A stretch of DNA of 29,662 nucleotides from JAIVJN01 sp036732565. Lineage in GTDB: Bacteria; Acidobacteriota; Vicinamibacteria; Vicinamibacterales; UBA2999. The notes beneath the pieces are model-generated. The model did no database searches and was not told where the DNA came from. It saw only the letters and a list, made by a program, of their open reading frames with translations. The position numbers were made by a program, and so were the translations under genes. The stretch spans positions 1 through 29,662 of the forward strand of contig DAINCF010000013.1 in assembly GCA_036732565.1 (NCBI GenBank). Direction: 5' to 3'. Positions 12,029 through 24,000 of the stretch are shown piece after piece (positions within the stretch are counted from its first letter, which is position 1; every line of letters begins with the position of its first letter).

Positions 12029-15000
12029 CGCATATGCAGACGCAAAGACACTCCCTCGTCGGACATCACTGGAAGATGCGCGCGCGCGGACTCGGCCGGG
12101 CGGCACGAGATGCCGCCGCGCTGGTTGTGCCGTTTCTCGGCGCGCTCGTTCTCTTCCCGACGCAAGGCGAGGCGCAGGTCGCCTGCGCGCCCGATCCCGG
12201 CTATACCACGTGCCGCGCGTATGTGTACACCGGCGCCGATCAGGCGTTGACCGTTCCGCCTGACGTGACCGCCATCAAGGTAAAGGCGTGGGGCGCCGGA
12301 GCTGGAGGCAGCAGTGCATCCCCGACGATCGGCGCACCCGGAGGCTCGGGTGGATACGTCGAAGGCGTGCTTGTCGTGACACCAGGAAGCCAGTACGTCG
12401 TCATGACCGGCGAGGGTGGCGGTGGTGACGGCATGCCGGGCAGCTCCACGCGATGTGCCGCTGCCTATGGGTTTGGAGGGGCATGCGCACCGATTCGTGG
12501 GGGTGCCTACGTCGATGGCGGCGGTGGCGGCGGCCTCTCGGGGCTGTTCGCGGGTGCGGCGCCCGTGCTTGCCACGGACAATGCTCGAGCGGTCCTGATT
12601 GCCGGCGGCGCAGGCGCCGGCGAAGGCACCAACTCGTGCGGCGTTGGCAGCGCAGCGGGCGGCGCCGGCGGCAATGCCTTCGCGGGCACCATGCCGGACA
12701 TGCGCGGTGTAACCGGAGCGTTCAACGGCCTCGGCGGATCGAACCCGACCGGCGGCGGCGGTGGATACCTCGGTGGCGCGGGTACAGGCCGGCTGTCGAC
12801 GAACGCCGGTTGTCCCTTGACGAGCGCAAATGGCGGCAGCAACTTCGTCGCTCTGGGCGTGAGCGCGACGGCCAACCTGCCCGGCAGCGAGGCGCCGTCA
12901 GTCCCGAATCTCACGGTCAAGAATCCCCCTCGAACGACCGAGCCTCAGTACCTCGCCGGTGTCGGCGTTGGTACCGCGACGGTTGGTCTCGTCGGCGGGG
13001 ATGGTCTCGTCATCGTGCAATGGGCGCAGCCGCCGCTCAACACCTGCACTCCTCCTGAGACGCGCGCAACCCAGCGCTACTGGTTCTTCGGTCAGAGCGG
13101 TGGCATCGACTTCGGCACGACCGGGACCACTGCGACGCCCATCCTGGGCAACTCCTCGAACAACTCTGAGGGCTCCACCGTTGTCACGGATAGCGGTGGG
13201 CAGCTGCAGTTCTGGTCCAACGGCCAGAGCGTATTCGATCGCAACGGTAATGCGATGCCGAACGGCACTGGGCTGTTGGGGGCTCCATCCGCCACCCAGA
13301 CCGTCGCGGCCTTTCCCGCACTCGGCCAGCCGGGCAAGTACTTTGTCGTGACCACCAGCACGGACGTCTTCTTTGCCGCGACAGGGCCAAACAATCAGCT
13401 CTATTACTCCGTCGTCGACATGTCGCTCAACGGAGGCTTGGGAGACGTCGTAGCGGCACAGAAGAACCTGTCGCTTGGCGCCGACAACACCGCCTCCGAG
13501 GCATTGACGGCCGTCCCCAACGCCGACGGCACCGGCTTCTGGGTGATCACCTACACGAATGGCTCGACGAACATTCTTGCCTACGAGTTCGACAGCAACG
13601 GTCCTACCGGCCCAGTCACCACCAGTACCTTGCCGAGTGCCAATGGCAACCTGCTCGGCACGCTCAATTTTTCAGCCGATCTCACCCAACTCGTGGCGAT
13701 GACAGGCACCAGCACTTCTGGGTTGCTCCGCCTGTTGGCCTTCGATGCCGCCACAGGGCAGATCACCCAGCGACTGTCGTGGAGCGTAGGGGCGCCTGTA
13801 GGTACTGTCCCGTATTCCGCGGACTTCTCACCGTCTGGGGACTACGTGTACGCGTCGAATCTCAACACCGGAGGCCGGCTCTACCGCTATCACATTGCCG
13901 GCGCGACTACTGGAGCGCAGGTCAAGCTCACCGAGGAGGACTTGGGCACCATCGACGCCAATTCTCCGGTGGCGCAAGACGGCGGACAAGTTCGGCGTGG
14001 GCCCGACGGGCGCATGTACGTCGCCGCCTACGGCACCGGCACTATCAGCGTGGTCAACACACCGGATGCGGTCTCGCCCGGCTTCGTCGAAGGCGGATTC
14101 GCCCTTGCCGCCGGCGCCATCAGCCGCTACGGCCTGCCGCAGACCGTGACCGGCTGTCCCGTGCCGACGTCCACCGATCTCAGTATCACCAAGACCGACA
14201 ACAGCTCGCGGTACGCGCCGGGCACGAACGTCACCTATTCGGTTGTCGTCGCCAACAACGGGCCGCTCGTCGCGACCGGCGCGTCGGTCAGCGACCCGTT
14301 GCCCGCAGGCATCACGACCGCGAGCTGGACGTGTGCGACGACCGCCGGCGGTGGCGCCTGCGGCGCGCCGAGCGGCACGGGCGGGATCAACACGACCGCG
14401 AATCTGCCCGTCGGTGGGTCCGTCACCTACACGCTGACGATGACGGTGCCGACGAGCTTTTCCAGCAACCTGGTGAACACCGCCATTGTGTCGCCGCCGC
14501 CCGGGCTGAGCGAGACGAACTCTGCCAACAACACGGCGATCGATACGGACACGCTGTTCGTGCCGGCGCTGCAGACGTGCACGCCCGACCAGGTTCGGCT
14601 GACGCAGCGCCACTGGTTCTTCGGGACCCAGGCCGGCCTCGATTTCGGCGCGGCGGCGTTGGGCCCGCCGACGGGAGTTACTGGCGCGGGCAGTACACCG
14701 GAAGGCTCCACCGTAGTCACCGATACGTTGGGCCAACTGCAGTTCTGGTCCAACGGCACTACGATCTACAACCGCAACAACCAGCCGATGCCGAACGGCA
14801 CGGGCCTGTTGGGCAACCCGTCGGCAACGCAGACCGTCGCCGCGTTCCCGGCGATGGGCCGGCCGGGCGTGCATTTCGTCGTGACGACCGATTCCAGTCA
14901 CACCGCTGCACAGTTGCGATACAGCGAAGTGGACATGTCGCTGAACGGCGGCCTTGGGGACGTCGTGGCGGGCAGGAAGAACTTGACGCTGGGCGCGGCC

Positions 15001-18000
15001 AACACGGCGTTCGAAGCCCTCAACGCCGTCCCCGACGCCAACGGCACCGGCTTCTGGGTCCTGACCAGCACCGCGGGCTCGCCGAACTTCCTGGCCTACG
15101 CGTTCAACGGCAGCGGTCCCGTCACCGGGACGGCGGTCGTCACCGCCCTGCCCAACGCGAACGCCGGCTTGAGCGGCTTCCACCGTATTCAGATCAGCCC
15201 GGACCTGTCGCAGATCCTGTTCCTCAGCGCGCCGAATCCGGGACAGGCCCGTCTCTACCTATTGGACTTCAACGCGGCCACCGGGCAGGTTGTCCCGAGG
15301 GTGTCCTGGCTGATGCCAGCCAACTCCGGGGTTGCCTATGGCGCAGACTTCTCTCCGTCGGGCCGGTACGTCTATGTGACGACGGGAGCAGGTCCCGCGG
15401 CCACGGACGGCCTCTATCGCTACGACATCGTCGCGAACACGACGCAGGCGACGCTCGAAGCCAATGCCCAGTTCGTGACGACCAACAGTCCGTTTTCGCA
15501 AATCCGTCGCGGGCCGGACGGGAAGATGTACATCGCGAACACGAGTACGAGCTCGCTCAGCGTGCTCAACCTTCCCGAGGACCCCAACCCGGCGAACGTT
15601 CAGTTCCAGCTCACCGGGCAGACCTTGGCGACCGGCACCCAGGCGATCGCCGGGCTACCGGAATTCGTGACCGGCTGCCCACTGCCAACCACAACTGATC
15701 TAGCGGTGACCAAGACTGACGGGAGCGCGACCTACACGCCCGGCACGAACGTCGTCTACACGATCGTCGTCACCAACAACGGTCCGCTGCTGGCGACCGG
15801 CGCGCAGATCAGCGACCCGCTGCCCGCAGGCATCACGACCGCGAACTGGACCTGTGTCGCGGCAGGCGGCGGTGCGTGCGGTGCTGCGAGCGGCACGGGC
15901 GCGCTCAATACGACCGCCAACCTTCCCGTCGGCGCCACCGCGACCTACACGGTGACGATGGCGATGCCGCCCACGGCGACAGGAAACCTGACGAACATTG
16001 TCACGGTGACGATGGCGGGTGGCGATAGCGATCCCAGCAACAATACGGCGCAGGACGTCGACGCGCCAGCGCCACAGGCAGACTTGGCCGTCACCAAGAC
16101 CGATGGCAGTCCGACCTTTACGCCGGGCACGAACGTCACCTACGCCATCGTCGTCAGCAATACCGGGCCGAGCGCGGTAACCGGCGCGGTGATCACCGAC
16201 GCGTTGCCGGCCAGCATCACGACGGCGAGCTGGACGTGCGGCGCCGTCACAGGCGGCGGCGTGTGCGGCGCGCCGAGCGGCACAGGTGCGATCAATACGA
16301 CCGCGAACCTTCCGGTCAACGCCACGGTCACCTACACGCTGACATGGACCGTGCCGTCCTCGTTTGCTGGCAACCTGGTCAATACCGCCACGGTGGCGGC
16401 GCCTGTAGGCGTGACCGACACGAACGGCGCGAACAACAACGCGACGGACACGGACACACCCGCGCTTCAAGCCGACCTCGCGATTACCAAGGCCAGCACG
16501 CCGAATCCGTACGTGCCGGGCGCGGCGTTCAGCTACACCATCGTCGCGACCAACCTCGGACCGAGCAACGTCACCGGTGCGACGGTCACCGATACGCTGC
16601 CTGCGGCCCTCGCCTTGTTCACGTGGACGTGCGCGGCGAACAACGGCGGGGTGTGCGTGACGCCGAGCGGCACCGCACCGGCGATCAACGCGACGGTCGA
16701 TCTGCCGGTGGGCGGGTCGACGACGTTCACCGTGACCGGAACGATGCCACCGGGCACGACGGGTCAGTTGTCGAACACCGCGAATGTGGCGGTGCCGGCA
16801 GGTGTGACGGATTCGGTGCCGGGCAACAACTCGGCGACCGATCTCAATCCCGCGGGCCCGCAGGCGGATCTGCGGATCACCAAGGTGAGCTCGCCGAATC
16901 CGTACGTGCCGGGGCAGCCGCTGACCTACACCATCGTTGTCACCAACGCCGGTCCCAGCAATGCGCCAGGCTCGCGCGTGCGAGACACGTGGCCGGCACC
17001 GTTTGCCAGCTTCACGTGGACGTGCGCGCCGAACGGCGGTGGCGCGGTGTGCCAAACGCCGAGCGGATCGGGCAACATCGATGCACTCGTCGATCTGCCG
17101 GCGGGCAGCAGTGCGACGTTCACCGGTACGGGCATGGTGCCCGCAAGCCTCACCGGCGTGGTGACCAACACGGCGACGATCACCGAGCCGGCGACGGTGA
17201 CGGACCCGGTGCAGGGCAACAACATCGCGACGGATAACAATCCGACCAACGCGATCGCGGATCTCGCGATCACCAAGGCGCAGACTCCGGATCCTTATAC
17301 GCCTGGGTCACCGCTCACCTACACGATCGTCGTCACCAACAACGGCCCGAGCGATGCGCCGAACTCGCGCGTGCAGGACGCGCCGCCCGCGGGCTTGACC
17401 GGCGTCGCCTGGACGTGCGCCGCGAGCGGCGGGGGCGCGTCGTGTGCGACACCGAGTGGGGCAACGACGGTCGACGCGTTGGTGACCCTGCCGGTCGGCA
17501 CCTCGGCGACCTTCACGGTCACCGCGAACGTGCCGGCTGGACAGACCGGCGTCCTGACCAACACGGCCACCGTCTCGCCGGCGAGCGGGGTCACGGATTC
17601 CAACTACGGCAACAACACCGCGACGGTGAACAGCGGTCCGGCGCCGCAAGCCGATCTCGGCATCCTCAAGCTCGTCTCACCGGAACCGTATCGTCCGGGC
17701 ACTACGGTGGCCTACACGATCACAATCACCAATGCCGGCCCGAGCAACGTGGTCGGCGCGCGCGTGCAGGACACCTTCCCGGGTCCGATGAGCGGCTTCA
17801 CGTGGACATGCGCCGGCACAGGCGGCGCGACGTGTGGCATCGCCAGCGGCGCGAGCGTGATCGATGCGCTGGTGAACGTGCCGGTCGGTGGCGTGATCAC
17901 GTTCAGCGCCTCGGGCATCGTGCCGGTGTCGACCACGGTGACGGTGACGAACGTCGCGACGGTGACGCCGCCGTTGGGCACGAACGATCTCAATTCGACG

Positions 18001-21000
18001 AACAACACCTCGTCTGCGGTCAGCACGCCGATCTATGCCGACCTCTCGATCACCAAGGTCGACGCGGTCGACCCGGTGAACGCGGCGGACATCATCGTCT
18101 ACACGCTGACGGCGACCAATGCGGGCGCGTTCCCGGCCACGAACGTCTCGGTCAGCGATCCACTGCCGGCCGGAACGACATACATCTCGGCGTCGGGCGC
18201 CGGGTGGACGTGCAGCCTCACGATGCCGACGATCGGATGCACGATGCCGTCGCTCGGCGTCGGCCCGCCGTCGACGATCACGGTGACGCTGCGCGCGCCG
18301 AACCAGCCTGGGGTGATCACCAACACTGCGACGGTTACCGCCGCGGAGGTCGATCCGAATCTGGCGAACAACACCGCCAGCGAGCCGACGACGATTACCG
18401 GGCTCGCCGATCTCGCGATCACGAAGGTGAGTACGCCGAACCCGTACGTGCCGGGGACGCCGTTCACCTACACGATCATCGTGTCGAACCTCGGGCCGAG
18501 CAACGTCGTCGGCGCGGCGGTCAACGATGCGCTACCGGCCCCTCTTGCCGGCTTCAGCTGGACGTGCACGGCCAATAGCGGCGCCGCGTGCAGTGCCGCT
18601 AGCGGAACCGGTCCGTCGATCAACACGTTGGTGGATCTCCCGGTCGGAGGATCGACGACGTTCCTCGTGACCGGGACGCTGGCGTCCGGCACGGTGGGCG
18701 CGTTGGTGAACACGGCGAGGGTCTCGTCGAACGTCCCGGATCCAGTGCAGGGCAACAACGAGGCGACGGACATCAATCCGGCCGGACCGCTCGCGGATCT
18801 GCGGATTACGAAGGTGAGCTCGCCCAATCCGTACGTGCCGGGCTCGCCGTTGACCTACACCATGGTCGTCTCCAACGTCGGGCCGAGCGATGCGCTCGGC
18901 GCGCGCGTGCGCGACCAATGGCCGGCGCCGTTCAGCGGCTTCACCTGGACGTGTGCGGCGGCCTCGGGCGCCGCCTGCGTGACCCCGAGCGGCGCAGGTG
19001 ACATCGACGCGATCGTCGACCTGCCGGTCGGCGGCACCGCGACGTTTACGGCCAGCGGCACCGTGAGCCCGAGCCTTACGGGCATCGTCACCAACACGGC
19101 CACGATCACGGAGCCGCCGTCGGTGACCGATCCGGTGCAGGGCAACAACGCGGCGAGCGACAACAACCCGACCGGGGCGATTGCGGATCTCGCGATCATC
19201 AAGGCGCAAGCCCCCGATCCGTACGTGCCTGGCGCCAGCCTGATCTACACGCTCGTGGTCAGGAACAACGGCCCGAGCGACGCACCGTTCTCGCGCGTGC
19301 AGGACACGCTGCCGTCGGCGGTGACGGGGGTGTCGTGGACCTGTGCGCCGACGTCGGGCGCCGCAGTGTGCCACACGCCGAGCGGCGTCAACGTCATCGA
19401 CGCGATGGTGAGCTTGCCAAGCGGCGCGTCGGCCACGTTCACCATCACCGGAACGGTCGGCTCGAGCGCTACGGGCACGCTGACGAATACGGCGACCATC
19501 ACCGCCACGAGCACGGTGACCGACCCGGATCAGACCAACAACATCGACACGGTGAACAGTGCTCCAAGTCCGGTCGTCGATCTGGCGATCGTGAAGACGA
19601 GCACACCAGAGCCGTACCGGCCGGGGACGGCGGTGACCTATACGATCACCGTCACCAACACCGGTCCGAGCGATGCGATCGGCGCGCAGGTGCTGGACAC
19701 GCTGCCCGCGCCGATGAGCGGCTTCATATGGACGTGCGGCGGCGTGAACGGCGCGACCTGCGCCACGCCGAGCGGCACCGGCAACATCAACGTCCTCGTC
19801 GACGTGCCGGTAGGCGGCACCATCACGTTCTTCGCGAGTGGTATCCCGACGCAGACGACGACGGCCGTGACGAACACGGCCACGGTCACCGCACCGGCGG
19901 GCGCCAGCGAGCCGAACCAGACGAACAACTCGGCATCGGCCCCGAGCACGCCGATCCTGGCCGACCTGTCGATCACCAAGGTCGACGCCGTCGATCCGGT
20001 CAACGCCGGCGACGACATCGTCTACACCATCAATGTCTCGAACGCAGGCCCGTTCCCGGCAACCAACGTGCGCGTCGACGATACGCTGCCAGCGGCGACA
20101 ACGTTCGTGTCGGCATCGGGCGCGGGCTGGTCGTGCGGTCCGAACGGCTCGACGCTCGTGTGCACGCTACCGTCGCTCGGCATCGGCGCGGCTACACCAA
20201 TTACAGTCACGCTCCGCGCGCCGAACGATGCTCAGTTCGTCACGAACACGGCCGCCGTGAGCGCCAGCGAGTTCGATCCGGACCTGGCCAACAACGTCGC
20301 GCTCCAGCCGACGCAGGTGCTGGCGAAGGCGGACCTGACGATCAGCAAGGTGAGCACGCCGAACCCGTACGTGCCGGGCACCGCGCTGACCTACACCATC
20401 ATCGTGTCGAATGTCGGACCTAGCGCGGTGGCTGACGCGACGGTGGTCGACACGATGCCGTCGGCACTCTCCGGGGTCACCTGGACCTGTACCCCGAACA
20501 CGGGCGGCACCACGGCGTGTGGCTCCGCCGGCGGGAGCGGCGACATCAACGCGACAGTAAATCTGCCATCGGGTGGGTCAGTGACCTTCCTGGTGACAGG
20601 CACGGTCGACCCGAGCACGACCGGCGTACTGACCAACACGGCGACGGTGACGGAGCCGGCGGGTGTGTTCGATCCGACGCCGGGCAACAACGAAGCGACG
20701 GACGTCAACAACGCGAACATCGTCGCCGACCTGCAGGTATCGAAGACGGCGACGCCGAGCCCCTTCGTGCCGGGTCGCACGCTGACCTACACGATCGTGG
20801 CGAGCAATGCCGGCCCGAGTGACGTTGTGGGCGGGCGCGTCCAGGATACGTTCCCGGCGGCGTTTGCCGGGTTCACGTGGACGTGTGTGCCGAGCACCGG
20901 CGCGGTCTGCGGCACGACCAGCGGCGCCGGCAACATCAATGTGTTGGTCGACCTGCCCGCAGGTGGATCGGCGACGTTCACCAGCACTGGGACCGTGCCG

Positions 21001-24000
21001 TCGAGCTACACCAGCAGCGCGAACAACTCGGTCACGTTCACGCCGCCGACGGACACGCACGATCCGAACAAGCCGAACAACACGACGACGTACGAGAATC
21101 CACCGGCTCTCATCGCGGATCTGGCGATCACGAAGCTGCAGAGTCCGGATCCTTACGTGCCAGGGGCGGGGATCGCCTACACGCTGCTGGTGCAGAACTT
21201 CGGGCCGAGCGACGTCACCAACGCACGCATCAGCGACACGCTGCCCGGGGTGATCACCGGTGCCACGTGGACCTGCGCGGCGGCGGGGACCGGCGCATCC
21301 TGTGCCACCGCCACCGGTGTCAACGTCGTCGACGCGCTGGTCACGTTGCCAGTGGGCACCACGGCCACGTTCACGATCAGCGGAACGGCGCTGCCGAGCG
21401 CGACCGGCATCGTCTCGAACATCGCCCAGGTGACTGAGCCCGTGGACGTCACGGATCCGGTGCCGGGTAACAACCAATCGACCGTGAACAGCGGCGGCGC
21501 GCCGCTGGCGGATCTCTCCGTCGTCAAGACGGCCTCGATGAATCCATACGTGTCCGGCCAGCCGCTGTCGTTCACCATCGTGGTGAGCAACGCCGGCCCG
21601 AGCGATGTGCCGCACGCGCACGTGCAGGATCTCTTCCCGGCGGCGCTGAGCGACTTCACGTGGAGCTGCGCGCCGACGGCTGGTGCGGCAGCCTGCACGG
21701 TGCCCAGCGGCCTGAGCATGATCGACACGTATGTCGATCTGCCGGTGGGCGGCGCGGTCACGTTCACGGTGACCGGCACGGTGGCGCCCGACACGAGCGG
21801 GCCGTTGACGAACACCGCGACCGTGGCGCCACCGATCGGGATCAACGATCCGAACCACGCGAACAACCTGTCGGCGGTGACGCTCGGCGCGAACGCGTTG
21901 GCCGATCTCAGCCTGACGAAGACGAGCGCGCCCAATCCGTATGTGCCGGGCTCGCCCATCACCTACACGATTGTCGCGAGCAACGCCGGACCGAGCACGC
22001 TGTTCGGCGGGCGTGTGCGCGATGGTCTCCCAGCGGTGCTGCAGAATCCAACGTGGACGTGCAGTGCGGTGAACGGGACGTGTCCCGCGGCGAGCGGCAG
22101 CGGCAACCTCGATGCGCTCGTAGACATCGGGCCCGGTGGTACGGTGACGTTCACGATCACGGCCCTGGTGCCGGCGGGGACCAGTGGCCGTCTGACGAAC
22201 GCGGCGACGATTCTGCCGCCGGCCGGAACCGGGGATCCGAACCCGAACAACAACAGCGCCGTTGAATTCAACCCGTCGCTGCCGACGCCGACACCGGTAG
22301 ATCTGCAGATCACGCAGGAGTTCCCGGGTGTGGCGCCGCCGAACGGGTTGCTCACGTTCCGCCTGCGCACGCGCAACCTCGGGTCGGGTGTCGCGATCAA
22401 TCCCTACATCACCGGGATGATTCCGCCGGGCACCACGTTCGTGTCGGTGACGCCGAGCGCGGGCGGCATCGCCAACACGCCGGGGAATCCGCCGGCGCCA
22501 GATCCAGTGACGGGCTATCCGATTCCGGGTGCGGCAACCGTGCCGCTGCTCGTCACCTGGCCCGGCCTGATGAAGCCGGGGGAATCGCACGTCGTGGAGT
22601 TCACCGTGCGCGTCGCACCTGGGACGCCGACAGGCCAGATTCTCTGGAGCTGCTTCTGGACGTGGCCCCAGAACGAGGACGTCCATCACCCCAACAACGT
22701 CATCGACGCCTATCTGTTCGTGCACGACGGCACCTCGCCGGTGGGCGATTTGTCGGTGCAAGCGGGCGCGCTCAGCGAGGGTGTCGTCGGTACCACGTTG
22801 CCGACCCGCGTCGGCGTGCCGGTGCCGATGCGGTTCTGGGCCACCAACCACGGTCCGGCCGCGACGCGCGGGCAGTACGCGTTGATCCTCGATACCGCGA
22901 ACACGATCGAAATCGTCGACGTGCAGCTGGCCCAGGGCTGGGTGTCGCCGAGCGGTCCCTCGTCTGGCGTGTGGGACACCGGCGTCGTGCAGCCGGGGCA
23001 GACCGTCGCACTCGACATGACGGTGCGGTTGCTGACGCCGAGTGCGGTGGAGCTGTTCGCGCAGCGCATCACCGGATCGCCTGGAGATCCGAACGCGACG
23101 AACGAGCGCGCGACGATCGTGCTCGACGGCTACGCACCCGGCATGGCCGGACGCTGGGTTGCTGTCGGCAACGTCGACGGGGCAGGCGCGGGTGAAATCC
23201 TCACCGGCGCAGGCCAGGGCGAGACGCCGCAGGTGCGGGTCTTCACCGGCACCGGTGCGGACACTGGCATGCGCTTCTTCGCCTACGAACGGCCGTTCAC
23301 GGGCGGCGTGCAGCTCGCCAGCTGCGACGTGAATGGCGACGGTGTCGCCGAACTGATCACGGCGCCGGGGCCGGGCCGCGCGCCGACGATTCGGGTGTTG
23401 AGCCTCGTGGGCGGCGTGGTCACCGAGCTCATCGCGTTCGATGCATTCGAAACCGGCTTCCTCGGCGGTGCGTCGGTTGCGTGCGCGGATCTCGATGCCG
23501 ACGGCAAGGCCGAAGTGGTCGTCGGCGCCGGCCCTGGGCGTGCGCCGGAGGTGCAGGTCTACAACGTCGGCCTGAGCAGCGTGACGCCACGCGCGAGCTT
23601 CCTCGCGTATGAAGCCGGCTTCCTCGGTGGGGTGCGTGTCGCGGCCGGCGTCTATCCCGGTCGTGCCGGTTGGCTCGACGCCTTCGGGATCGCCACGACG
23701 CCCGGGGTCGGACGTGCGCCGGAGCTGCGGCTGTGGACGCCAACGGGCGCACCGGTCGCGCAAGTGGTGGTCAGCAGTGCGACGAAGGGCGTGCTGCCGA
23801 CGCTGGGCGATGTCAACGGTGATGGGCAACTCGATCTGTTGCTGTCACCCGATGACGGTCGCCCGGAGTTGATCCGCATCTTCGAGATCGACTCGGGTGA
23901 GGTCATGGGCGACGTGCCGGGCAATCTGCCGGCCTTCCCAGTCGGCATCCGCACGGCCGTCGGTGTGCTCAGCGGCGGGCCGGGACAACCAGAGATCGTG

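Noticed and set aside
20578..23829. Open frame of over 1000 codons antisense to the giant gene
   Set aside because: Arg-rich low-complexity translation produced by GC-skewed third positions of the DUF11 repeats. No domain or start context.
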